Program-made: the position numbers and the translations under genes
In this document: positions 18,810 through 26,849 of the stretch, in pieces
Position numbering within the stretch: position 1 is the first letter of the stretch
How the letters are laid out: each line of letters opens with the position of its first letter
Assembly (NCBI RefSeq): GCF_006716065.1
Contig: NZ_VFOL01000001.1
Span: 186,001 to 250,000, forward strand
Length of the DNA: 64,000 nt
Reading direction: 5' to 3'
Source of the DNA: Salinispora arenicola
Lineage (GTDB): Bacteria > Actinomycetota > Actinomycetes > Mycobacteriales > Micromonosporaceae
Notes under the pieces: model-generated
Databases searched by the model: none
Seen by the model: only the letters and a program-made list of their open reading frames with translations
What the model was told of the DNA's origin: nothing

Positions 18810-19987
18810 GTGACGTCCCCACCGCACGTGGCGTTCGGCCACCACCTTCTGCGCGATCCGCACGGGCAGTACAACGCGCTGAGAGGCCAGGCTCCGGTAC
18901 ATCACATCCGGACGCCGGACGGGGCACCCGCGTGGCTCGTCATGCGCTACCACGACGTGCAGGCGGCGCTCACCGACCTCCGACTCTCCGTCGACAAGCG
19001 TTTCAGCGACACCGATGGCGAGCACGGGTCGTCGCTTCCGCCTGAGCTGGACGCGCATCTCCTCAATCGCGACCCGCCCGACCACACCCGGCTCCGGCGG
19101 CTGGCAGCCGCCGCGTTCACGCCTCGCCGTGTCGCCGATCAAGCGCCCGCCGTGGCAACGATCGTCGACGCACTGCTGGACGGAATCGCCGACCAAGACC
19201 AGGCGGAGCTGATCGGGGCCCTCGCTTCGCCGTTGCCCCTACAGGTCATGCACGAGCTGCTCGGCCTACCCACACAGACCAGCGTCGACTTCCGGAATTG
19301 GACAAACACGCTGCTGTCCGCCGACGCCAACCAGCCGGCCCAGTCGCGTTCGGCGATGGCCACGATGCGGCGGTTTCTCATGGGGCAGTTGGCCCGCAAG
19401 CGGGCACAGCCCGGCGACGACCTGTTGACCGGCCTCCTGGCCGCGCGGGACGACGACGACCGGTTCACCGACGATGAACTGCTTGCCATGGTCTTCCTGC
19501 TGATGTTCGCCGGCTACGACAACACCGCCGCACTCATCGGCAACGTCACCCACGCCCTACTAACCGACGCAGGCCTGCACGACGCGGTTCGCGCTGGTTC
19601 CGTCGACCTCGACTCGGTTGTGGACGAGGTCCTGCGGTGGAATCCCTCCTTCCCACTGGCGGTACGACGATTCGCGCGAGAGCCGGTCACACCATCCCGG
19701 CAGGCGATCGCGTCTGGCTCTGCCTGGCCAGCGCGAACCGCGACCCCGCACAGTTCACCGAACCCGACGAACTAGGCATCACCCCAGCCCGGCGCCCGCA
19801 CCTGGCGTTCGGACACGGCATCCACTACTGCCTGGGCGCGCCACTCGCCCGTCTCCAGACAACCGTGGCCGTCGCCAGTCTGTTGGACCGCTATCCCGGG
19901 ATCCGGTTGGCGGTACCCGCCCACGAGCTACGGTGGCGGGAGTCGTTTCGCGTACGCGGACTGGCCGCCCTGCCGGTTCGCCTGTAG
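18810..19987 (+). pseudogene. Cytochrome P450 with frameshift between ExxR and heme loop
   Basis: A P450 in two frames. The first (GTG 18810, GGGAG upstream) runs through the I-helix AGYDNTAAL and the ExxR region VDEVLRWNP, and stops at 19775. The second frame takes over near 19685 (GHTIPAGDRVW) and carries the heme-binding loop FGHGIHYCLGAPLAR to a stop at 19987. The join falls exactly where family members have a short linker ending in GHTIPAG. Several linker residues are missing, so the change looks like a deletion of 3n+1 bases, not a single-base slip. The first product would lack the heme Cys. It is divergent from the FAD/Fe-S gene. A sequencing error is possible but would not explain the missing linker residues. 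Confidence 0.8.
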
Positions 19988-20146
19988 CCGACCGTGGTGA
20001 CGCAGTTTCCCGGCCACTGTTTCCCTGTGACACCGGCCGTACCGGCCCTTGACCGCGTGCCGCGCCACCACCCTTCCCTGCGCTGGCAGGTCAGTGCATG
20101 GCCGGTGGCACACCGTGTTCGACCACGCGCACGGCTGCGCCCTGCC

Positions 20147-21808
20147 TCAGTGCGGGTGGTGTGGTGACCGGCGCCGGTGGGTGCGGTGGATCAGGGTGGC
20201 ACCGGTGAGGATGAGCAGGGTGCCGGCGCCGAGGATGGTGGGCAGGTCGGGTCCGGTGACGGGCAGGTCGACGCTGATGGTGGTGGCCTCGGACTGGCTG
20301 TCGGGGCAGGTGGTGGTGGTTGCGGTGTAGTGGGCGGTGAGGGTGTGGGTGCCGGGTGGGAGTCGGGTGGTGTGGGTGGCGGTGGTGGTGCTGTCCAGGG
20401 GCACGGTGGCGAGGTCGGTGGTGGTGGTGCGGAAGGTGATGCTCCCGGTGGGGGTGTCGGTGGTGCAGGTGACGGTGGCGGTGAGGGTGACGTCCTGATC
20501 GGCTGTCGGGTCCTGCGGTGAGACCCGCAGGCTCGTGGTGGAGCGTGGTGGCAGCGTGGGCAGGGCCATACTCTGATCGTCGCCGGCGGCGATGGCGGCG
20601 AGCGTGGTGCCGGCGGGCAGGCTGACCGCGACGGGTGCGCTGCGGTCGGTGGTGGACCCGTCGCCCAGCTCACCGTTTGCATTGGCGCCCCAGGCGAGGG
20701 CGGCGCCGGCGGAGGTGATCGTCACATTGTGGTCGCTGTCGCGGCCGGCGATGGCGGTGAGCCTGGTGTCCGCCGGCAGGCTCACCGCGACCGGCGTGCT
20801 GCTGTCGGTGGTGGATCCGTTACCCAACTGGCCCCGGCCGTTGTGTCCCCAGGCGAAGGCGGCTCCCTCGGAGGTCAACGCCGCGCTGTGGAGGCGCCCG
20901 GCGGCGATGGCGGTGGCCTCGGTGCCCGTGGGCAGGGCGACGGCGATGGGCACGAGGCTGTCCGTGGTGGTGCCGTTGCCCAATTGGCCGAAGCTGTTGC
21001 CGCCCCAGGCCAGGGCGGTGTCGTCGGAGGTCAACACCAGACTGTGATCGCGTCCGCCGGCGACGGAGGTGACCGTGACGCCTGGTGGCAGCGTGACGGC
21101 GACGGGTGTGTCGCGGCCGGTGGTGGTGCCGTCGCCCAGCTGACCGTTGGTGTTCTTTCCCCAGGTGAGGAGGGTGGGGCCGGTTGAGGTCAGCACCAGG
21201 TTGTGGTCGCGGCCGGCGGCGATGGCGGCGACCGTGGTGCCGGCGGGCAGGCTCACCGCGACGGGCGTGCTGCGGTCGGTGGTGGACCCGTCGCCCAGCT
21301 GGCCGAAGGTGTTGTCGCCCCAGGCGAGGACGGTGCCGGCGGAGGTCAAGGCCAGACTGTGGTCGGCGCCGGCGGCGACGGCGACGGCCCTGGTGCCCGT
21401 GGGCAGGCTCACCGCGACGGGCGTGCTGCTGCTGGTGGTGGACCCGTTGCCCAGCTGACCTTCGATGTTTCGTCCCCAGGCGAGGACGGTGCCGGCGGAG
21501 GTCAACGCCAGACCGTGACGGTCGCCGACGGCGACGGCGGCGACCGTGGTGCCCGCGGGCAGACTCACCGCAACTGGTTCGCTGCTGTCGGTCATGGTCC
21601 CGTTGCCCAACTGACCCCCGTCGTTCTCGCCCCAGGCGAGGATCGTGTCCGAGACGACTGCCGTCGCTGCTGACCTGTGCTGCGCCAACCCGGGCGAGGC
21701 GCCGATCGACTCGGCGAGCGTCACCGCCAGCGCGAGGAAGAACCATCCGAGGGCGACACGCCCCGCCCGATGCTCGCCGACACCATGCCGCTGGCAGAGT
21801 CCCTGCAT
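20147..21808 (-). CDS. Surface-anchored RCC1 beta-propeller protein (LPVTG sortase motif)
   Basis: A 553-residue cell-wall protein. An N-terminal signal sequence (WFFLALAVTLAESIGASPGLA) precedes seven RCC1-type repeats of about 50 residues, each with the pattern LAWGxNxxGQLGxGxTT...PVAVSLPxGT. Together they form a seven-bladed propeller. A bacterial Ig-like domain follows (about residues 420-505). The end has LPVTG, a hydrophobic helix (ILGAGTLLILTGATLI) and a basic tail, the classic sortase sorting signal. The ATG at 21808 follows GGAGG with an eight-base spacer. The role is unknown; adhesion or protein binding is a guess. A broken paralogue lies about 1.3 kb upstream, indicating local duplication. 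Confidence 0.88.
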   Translation of the reverse strand: MQGLCQRHGVGEHRAGRVALGWFFLALAVTLAESIGASPGLAQHRSAATAVVSDTILAWGENDGGQLGNGTMTDSSEPVAVSLPAGTTVAAVAVGDRHGLALTSAGTVLAWGRNIEGQLGNGSTTSSSTPVAVSLPTGTRAVAVAAGADHSLALTSAGTVLAWGDNTFGQLGDGSTTDRSTPVAVSLPAGTTVAAIAAGRDHNLVLTSTGPTLLTWGKNTNGQLGDGTTTGRDTPVAVTLPPGVTVTSVAGGRDHSLVLTSDDTALAWGGNSFGQLGNGTTTDSLVPIAVALPTGTEATAIAAGRLHSAALTSEGAAFAWGHNGRGQLGNGSTTDSSTPVAVSLPADTRLTAIAGRDSDHNVTITSAGAALAWGANANGELGDGSTTDRSAPVAVSLPAGTTLAAIAAGDDQSMALPTLPPRSTTSLRVSPQDPTADQDVTLTATVTCTTDTPTGSITFRTTTTDLATVPLDSTTTATHTTRLPPGTHTLTAHYTATTTTCPDSQSEATTISVDLPVTGPDLPTILGAGTLLILTGATLIHRTHRRRSPHHPH

Positions 21809-22222
21809 CGCACATACCTCCGAGTGGACAATCACCAGCCAGTAGGACAAGCTTCATTCTTCATGACTTATTTCTCTTATATGGGTAGAAACGCCCACCG
21901 CAGCGGGCGGGCTGATCACCCAACCGGCAGTCGTGGGCGGTTCCACCGAACCGAATCTGGTTCGCAGCCCGTCAGTCGAGAGCTGGACGATTCGCCACTA
22001 TGGAACTGACGACACCCCGCCTGTTGTGGCGCGAGTTCCACTGTCCGACCCGCAGGGCAGCTGCGTGGCCACCCCTACATCCGCGGACAGTGGCGCGACC
22101 GGCTGCTGTTCGCCGCCGAATACTGACCACCGCCTTACCGCGCTGGGCAGAGGTCGTGGCCGTCCTGCCCGGCCATGCTCGTCCCTGCCAGGTCATCGTC
22201 TCCGCCGCCCGTGGTTGGCGGC
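21809..22222. other. Gene-poor stretch upstream of the RCC1 gene
   Basis: Apart from a GNAT remnant this stretch shows no gene. It should contain the promoter of the RCC1 gene; the segment 21850-21900 is relatively AT-rich (TTCTTCATGACTTATTTC), consistent with that. Confidence 0.45.
22000..22126 (+). pseudogene. Remnant of a GNAT acetyltransferase
   Basis: The frame starting at 22000 reads MELTTPRLLWREF, the usual N-terminus of RimJ-type GNAT acetyltransferases, then loses similarity. In another frame ending at the TGA 22124-22126 the sequence reads GHPYIRGQWRDRLLFAAEY, which looks like the C-terminus of the same family. The middle of about 130 residues is missing. This looks like a gene collapsed by an internal deletion that also changed frame. 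It rests on short matches only. Confidence 0.5.
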
Positions 22223-23062
22223 TCAGGTGACGGCAGGGGCAAGGAACGTGCGGGCGCCGCGAAGCTGGGTGGTCAGTTTCGCCTGGGTTTCGGCGCAGTC
22301 CAGGCGGACGCTGACGGGACCGGGGATGTTGGTGTCGGCACGCCGGCCGGCAGGCAGGGCCGTGTCGTCGATACCGTCGCGACGGGCGATGAGAACACCG
22401 AGTTCGTAGCGGCTGACGGCGTCGGCGCCAGCAACGTGCTGGATGCCGGCATACGAGGAACCGCCCAGTTCCAGCAGCGCCGCGGCCAGGTCCGTGACGT
22501 GGACCGGGCAGCGTACGTCGTCGGTGAACAGAACACCACGGGTGGGGTCTGCAGCGAGACTGTGTACCAACCGCTCCTGGGTCGAACCTCCGTCATCTCC
22601 AACGATCAGTGAGGTACGCGCAACGATCGCGCTCGGATCCAGTCCCTTGACCGCGGTCTCGGCCGCGGCCTTGGCCGCGCCGTACGGGCTGATCGGGTCG
22701 GGGCAGCACGTCTCGTCGTAGCGCGCCGCCGTACCGGAGAAGACCGCGTCGCTGGACACCTGCACCAGGCGGGCCCCGATGGCGGCGCCCGCGGCGGCCA
22801 CGTGCATGCTGCCGTCGGCGGTGGTGGCCCAGTCACCCTGCCGGTACGCGGCATTGATGATCACCGTTGGTCGGATCTGGTCGACCAGGACGGTGACGTC
22901 GTCACGACGACGGATGTCGAGCTTGCGCCATTCGACGCCGGCTACAGGCGCAGCCTGGCGGTGGAAGGTCGCCACCACCCGACCGCCGGCCAGCCGCGCC
23001 CGGCGGGCGACCTCCCGGCCGAGGAGGCCGCTACCGCCCACGACAAGAAGGTCCGTGGGCAT
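22223..23062 (-). CDS. RmlD-like NAD(P)-dependent sugar-nucleotide reductase
   Basis: A 279-residue extended-SDR protein resembling dTDP-4-dehydrorhamnose reductase. It begins MPTDLLVVGGSGLLGREVAR (nucleotide-binding GGSGLLG) and has VIINAAYRQGDWA, VQVSSDAVFSG and YGAAKAAAE (YxxxK). VARTSLIVGD and the C-terminal part fit the RmlD fold. No other dTDP-rhamnose genes are nearby, so a stand-alone reductase or another NDP-sugar or nucleoside substrate is possible. The ATG at 23062 was chosen; an adjacent TTG is one codon upstream. Its upstream side abuts the decayed RCC1 copy on the same strand, 39 bases away. Confidence 0.82.
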   Translation of the reverse strand: MPTDLLVVGGSGLLGREVARRARLAGGRVVATFHRQAAPVAGVEWRKLDIRRRDDVTVLVDQIRPTVIINAAYRQGDWATTADGSMHVAAAGAAIGARLVQVSSDAVFSGTAARYDETCCPDPISPYGAAKAAAETAVKGLDPSAIVARTSLIVGDDGGSTQERLVHSLAADPTRGVLFTDDVRCPVHVTDLAAALLELGGSSYAGIQHVAGADAVSRYELGVLIARRDGIDDTALPAGRRADTNIPGPVSVRLDCAETQAKLTTQLRGARTFLAPAVT

Positions 23063-23101
23063 CAACGGCCAACCCCATCTGTCCCGGTCACCGCTGCGCG
23101 G

Positions 23102-23544
23102 CTATTCCTGATGGAGTGTTGTTCGGTTGCAGCGGGTGAGGTAGAGGAACGTGGCGCCGGTGAGGATGAGCAGGGTGGCGGTGCCGAGGATGGTGGGCAG
23201 GTCGAGGTCGAGGTCGAGGTCGAGGTCGAGGTCGAGGCCAAACTATGGTCGCGACGGGCGGTGACGGCGGTGACCGTGGCACCCGACGGCAGGCTCACCG
23301 CGACGGGCTCATTGCTTCCGGTGGTAGTCCCGCTACCCAGTTGTCCCTGGTTGTTGTCGCCCCAGGCAAGGAGGATTTCCGACGCGGCGGCGGTCGTTGG
23401 TGACGTGGGTTGTGCCGACGCGGGCAACTCGCCGATCGCCTGCGGGACCGTCACGGCCAGCGCGAGCGAGAACCATCCGGCAAGGGTGCGTCCCGCCCGG
23501 CGCCCTCCGATGCCTCGACCGAGCCGCCGCCAACGTCCCTGCAT
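23102..23544 (-). pseudogene. Truncated RCC1 surface-protein paralogue with repeat tract
   Basis: A shrunken copy of the gene at 20147-21808. It keeps the start region (MQGRWRRLG..., GGAGG-type site), the signal sequence (WFSLALAVTVPQAIG) and one RCC1 unit (LLAWGDNNQGQLGSGTTTG) up to RRDHSLA. Six GGTCGA hexamers then replace the remaining repeats, Ig-like domain and LPxTG. After the tract, a different frame reads LPTILGTATLLILTG and ends at the TAG 23102-23104, matching the membrane anchor of the intact protein. The original frame instead reads through as a Ser/Thr run to 23062. I infer deletion of about 1.2 kb with repeat expansion at the joint. Confidence 0.75.
23200..23235. repeat. Hexanucleotide microsatellite (GGTCGA)x6
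   Basis: Six perfect GGTCGA units in tandem at the deletion joint of the truncated RCC1 copy. Because the unit is six bases, copy-number change keeps frame, so slippage of whole units alone would not restore the anchor frame. Confidence 0.9.
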
Positions 23545-24125
23545 CACGCACACCTCCGAGCGCATCCCCGCCAGCAGGGACAAATATGGCATCATTAGCC
23601 ATCTATCCCATTAGTGCAAACAACGCACCTGTATCGGTAGGACCAACGGCACCTGTATCGGTAGAACCAACGCCGGCCCGCGTGTCAGGTTGCTGGTCGC
23701 AGCAGGGTTGTGCCGGACATCGCTGAGTTCGGCTCGTGCGAGGCACCGTTGAGGCACGCACCTCGGCCTTGGTTCGAAGGGATGTCCATGCTGGAATCTA
23801 CTTCGTTCGGAGTGGAACCGACAAATGCCGGTTCCCGAGTGGGATACCTCCGCAACGGTGGGAATCCCGTGGCCGTGGTGCGGCAGCAGCGGTCGGCACC
23901 CGCCGGACATCGTCCGCGCCGCATCCCTCGGAGCGCGGCTCCGGAACCAGGGAAGTGTGGAGACACTCGCATGATGATCGCCAACGACGGGCGGGAGGAG
24001 TTCCTCGCTGACGGCCTTCCTGGCGGGGACGCTCTGCCGCCAGCGCCCGCGCCGACTCCGGGTCGCCACAGGGTCCTCGCCCGCCGCCGGGTCGAGCACA
24101 CGGGAAGACCCGGACGGGTGCGCGG
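23545..24125. other. Gene-poor stretch before the biosynthetic region
   Basis: About 580 bases without a supportable gene. It holds a two-unit 24-base tandem repeat and presumably the promoter of the flavoprotein gene starting at 24126. Open frames across it (for example 23710-24129) have no recognisable product. Confidence 0.45.
23625..23672. repeat. 24-bp tandem direct repeat, two copies
   Basis: GCACCTGTATCGGTAG followed by GACCAACG (23625-23648) is repeated at 23649-23672 with one change (G to A). It lies upstream of the truncated RCC1 copy, in a stretch with no gene. A duplicated regulatory site or simple tandem duplication are both possible. Confidence 0.7.
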
Positions 24126-25616
24126 ATGAACGACGACTACGACGCCATCGTCATCGGTGCGGGCAACGCCGGGCTCAGCAGCGCGGCCACGCTCCAACGC
24201 GGTGGCAGGCGCACGCTCCTGCTTGAGCGCCACAACGTTCCCGGTGGTGCGGCGACCTCGTTCGTGCGGGGGCGGTTCGAGTTCGAGGTGTCGCTGCACC
24301 AGTTGGGTGGCATGGGGAACGGCCCACTCCGGCAGGTTCTCGACCAGCTGGACGTCACGCGCAGGTTGACGTTCGTGGAGGAGCGTGACCTCTACCGCAC
24401 CGTGGTCCCCGGGGTCCTCGACATCACCCTGCCCGCCGAGTGGAAGGGTGTCGCCGACGCGATCGAGGACAGCTTTCCGGGCAACCGCGCGCGGATCGAG
24501 TCCTTCCTCGAGTTGTGCTACGAGGTCGGAAACTGGCAGCTGGTGGCTCGGGCGAGCCTGCATCAGCCCCAGGAACAGGCCGCGTGGCTGCGCGGGCTGT
24601 CCCGGGTGCGCCGCAACGGTCTGCGCCCGGCGAAGGAGGTGCTCGACGAGTACTTCGACGACGACCGGATCAAGCATGTTCTGGCGTCCTACTGGAGCTA
24701 CAACGGGCAGCCTCCCTCCACACTGCCGTTCATGGACCTGGCGAGAATTCTGACGCTCTACCTCGAATACAAGCCCTACCACCTGCGCGGTGGCAGCCAG
24801 GCCATGTCCTCGGCGATGCTGGACTCCTTCCTGGAAGCGGGCGGCGATGTCCGCTTCAACTCGGACGTCGCGGAAATCCGCACGCGCCAGGGCACCGTGG
24901 TCGGGGTCCGCCTGGCCAACGGCGACGAGTACGACGCTCGGATGGTGGTATCGAACGCCTCCGCCATCACCACCTACACCCGCATGCTCGACCCCACCGT
25001 CGTCCCCGATTCCGTCCTGCGCGACCTCCGCGGCAGAAAGCTGGGAATCTCGGGCACGATCATCTACCTCGGCCTGGACGCCACGGCACACGAACTGGGC
25101 TTCACCGCGGGCACCAACATGATCACCAGCGAGCTCGCGGAGAAGACCGTCCGGGACAGCATGTTCTCCCTCGGTCCGACGCCTTACGTGGTCGCGAGCT
25201 GTTACGACGTCGACCCGATCGGGTTCGCGCCGCCCCGGGCATCCCATGTGGCGATCTTCTCCGTCCAGTACGGCAGGGTGTGGGACACGCTCGCACCGGA
25301 GGACTACGCCCGAGCCAAGTACGCGTACGCCCAATCCCAGCTCGACTTGGTCGAGGTGATAAGCCCTGGGCTGCGGGACGTCATCGAGGAGGCCGAGGTG
25401 GCCACCCCGCACACCCTCCGGCGCTACCTCGGCCACCCGGGCGGCGCCATCTACGGCTTCGACCAGGACATCACCGACAGCTGGCTCTTCCGCGACACCG
25501 ATCTCAAGCCCAATGTGCCCGGCCTGTTCCTGCTCAGCGCGTGGACCACCGCGGGCGGGTACAACCCAACGATCGTGACCGCAGCACGTTTCTCCCAGCG
25601 GCTCCTGCAGCTCTAG
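24126..25616 (+). CDS. Phytoene-desaturase-like FAD oxidoreductase, copy A
   Basis: A 496-residue flavoprotein of the CrtI/carotenoid isomerase/retinol-saturase superfamily. The Rossmann motif YDAIVIGAGNAGLSSAATL starts at residue 5, followed by LLLERHNVPGGAATSFVRG. The family C-terminal FAD motif is near residue 465 (NVPGLFLLSAWTTAGGYNP). It is not a carotenoid gene by context: no crtB or crtE is present. A ferredoxin reductase gene follows 29 bases downstream, and a close copy of this pair lies at 40837-43558 inside the operon. I infer redox editing (desaturation or isomerisation) of the unsaturated chain or of the N-N group, fed with electrons by the reductase. Function is unproven. Confidence 0.85.
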   Translation: MNDDYDAIVIGAGNAGLSSAATLQRGGRRTLLLERHNVPGGAATSFVRGRFEFEVSLHQLGGMGNGPLRQVLDQLDVTRRLTFVEERDLYRTVVPGVLDITLPAEWKGVADAIEDSFPGNRARIESFLELCYEVGNWQLVARASLHQPQEQAAWLRGLSRVRRNGLRPAKEVLDEYFDDDRIKHVLASYWSYNGQPPSTLPFMDLARILTLYLEYKPYHLRGGSQAMSSAMLDSFLEAGGDVRFNSDVAEIRTRQGTVVGVRLANGDEYDARMVVSNASAITTYTRMLDPTVVPDSVLRDLRGRKLGISGTIIYLGLDATAHELGFTAGTNMITSELAEKTVRDSMFSLGPTPYVVASCYDVDPIGFAPPRASHVAIFSVQYGRVWDTLAPEDYARAKYAYAQSQLDLVEVISPGLRDVIEEAEVATPHTLRRYLGHPGGAIYGFDQDITDSWLFRDTDLKPNVPGLFLLSAWTTAGGYNPTIVTAARFSQRLLQL

Positions 25617-25645
25617 GCCTCCCTCCGGCAGACCGAGGAAATCTG

Positions 25646-26800
25646 ATGCCCACCCATCCCCTCGCCCGCTTCTTCGATCGTGTCGATGACGTCACCGCCG
25701 AGATCGCTCGCCGAGAGGCCGGGGGTGTGGCGCATTCCGCCGCCGTGGACGACGAGATCGCGGTGTGTCACCCGAAGCAGCTCGATCTCGTCGTGGACGA
25801 GGTCATCACCGAGACCGCGACGACGAAGACCTTCCGGCTGCGCCGGGCCACCGGTGAGCTGCTTCCACCGTTCCAGGCAGGTCAGTACATCAGCCTGCGG
25901 CTTCAGATCGAGGGTGTCCGTACCAGCAGGGCGTTCTCGGTGTCCTCCAGCCCCACCAAACGCCGCCACTACGACCTGACGGTCCGGCGGGTTCCCGGCG
26001 GCCGGGTCAGCAACCACCTGCTCGACGCCGTCGCTCCCGGGGATCGGCTGGTCAGCAGCGGCCCTATCGGTACGTTCCAGCACAACCCGCTCTTCCACGG
26101 CGAAGACCTGGTCTTTCTGGCGGGTGGTTCGGGTGTCGCCCCCGCTATGAGCATGATCCGCGAAGTCGTCGATCGCGGCCTTCCGCGCACACTGCACCTC
26201 GTCTACGGCTCGCGCCGCGCCGACGACATCATCTTCCGCGCCGAGCTCGACCAGGTCGCCCGCGATTGTCCGGAGATCACGGTGGACCACGTGATCTCGG
26301 AGCCGGACGCGGACTGGTCGGGACCTACGGGGTTCTTGTCGGCGGCAGTCGTCGAGCGACTCGCGGGTCCGCTTCGTGGCCGGATGACCTACGTCTGCGG
26401 CCCGCCCGCCATGTATGCCTACCAACTCCGGCAGCTCGACCGGGTGGGCCACCCGCGCCGCAGGGTGCGGCTGGAGGCCAACGGGATCGCCCTGCCCGCT
26501 GGCGAGGACCGCGACTGGCCCGCCGACGTGGACCCGACGGTGGAGGTGACCGTCGCGGTGCGGGGGCGTGGGGCGTTCCGCACCCCGCGCAGCCGCCCAC
26601 TGCTTGACGCGTTGGAGGACAACGGCTTCCAGCCGGAGGCGTCGTGCAGGTCGGGAGAATGCAGTATGTGCCGGGTCCGGGTGGTACGTGGTGGTGTCTT
26701 CACCGCAGCCGAGGCCCGCCTCCGGATGTCGGATCGTGACTTCGGGTTCACCCACTCCTGTGCCGCATACCCGGTCACCGACGTGGAAGTGGACTTCTGA
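25646..26800 (+). CDS. Ferredoxin-NAD(P) reductase with C-terminal 2Fe-2S domain, copy A
   Basis: A 384-residue flavin reductase and plant-type ferredoxin fusion. After an N-terminal segment of about 50 residues, the FAD domain shows the RAFSVSSSP motif near residue 93. The NAD domain has FLAGGSGVAPAMSMIRE and TYVCGPPAMY. The C-terminal domain has the CRSGECSMC cluster plus a distal Cys (THSCAAYP) for a 2Fe-2S centre. ATG 25646 has GAGGAA upstream; the long open frame before it belongs to the shadow of the preceding gene. It should pass electrons from NAD(P)H to the flavoprotein before it. It ends close to the convergent regulator gene. Confidence 0.9.
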   Translation: MPTHPLARFFDRVDDVTAEIARREAGGVAHSAAVDDEIAVCHPKQLDLVVDEVITETATTKTFRLRRATGELLPPFQAGQYISLRLQIEGVRTSRAFSVSSSPTKRRHYDLTVRRVPGGRVSNHLLDAVAPGDRLVSSGPIGTFQHNPLFHGEDLVFLAGGSGVAPAMSMIREVVDRGLPRTLHLVYGSRRADDIIFRAELDQVARDCPEITVDHVISEPDADWSGPTGFLSAAVVERLAGPLRGRMTYVCGPPAMYAYQLRQLDRVGHPRRRVRLEANGIALPAGEDRDWPADVDPTVEVTVAVRGRGAFRTPRSRPLLDALEDNGFQPEASCRSGECSMCRVRVVRGGVFTAAEARLRMSDRDFGFTHSCAAYPVTDVEVDF

Positions 26801-26825
26801 ATGCTGGGCGCACCACGCAGCTCAT

Positions 26826-26840
26826 GGCCCGGACCGGGCC
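26826..26840. terminator. Small hairpin between convergent genes
   Basis: GGCCCGGACCGGGCC folds into a five-pair stem (GGCCC/GGGCC) with a GGACC loop. It sits between the stops of the ferredoxin reductase and the regulator and may end both transcripts. No T-tract. Confidence 0.4.
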
Positions 26841-26849
26841 GTACCGGTG

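Noticed and set aside
23685..25436. 583-residue minus-strand frame, and the similar one at 40831-42447
   Set aside because: Both are antisense shadows of the two paralogous flavoprotein genes; their mutual similarity reflects that of the true genes.
24440..26800. 786-residue fused frame over the ferredoxin reductase
   Set aside because: The upstream half is an out-of-frame shadow of the flavoprotein gene; the ribosome site and motifs place the start at 25646.
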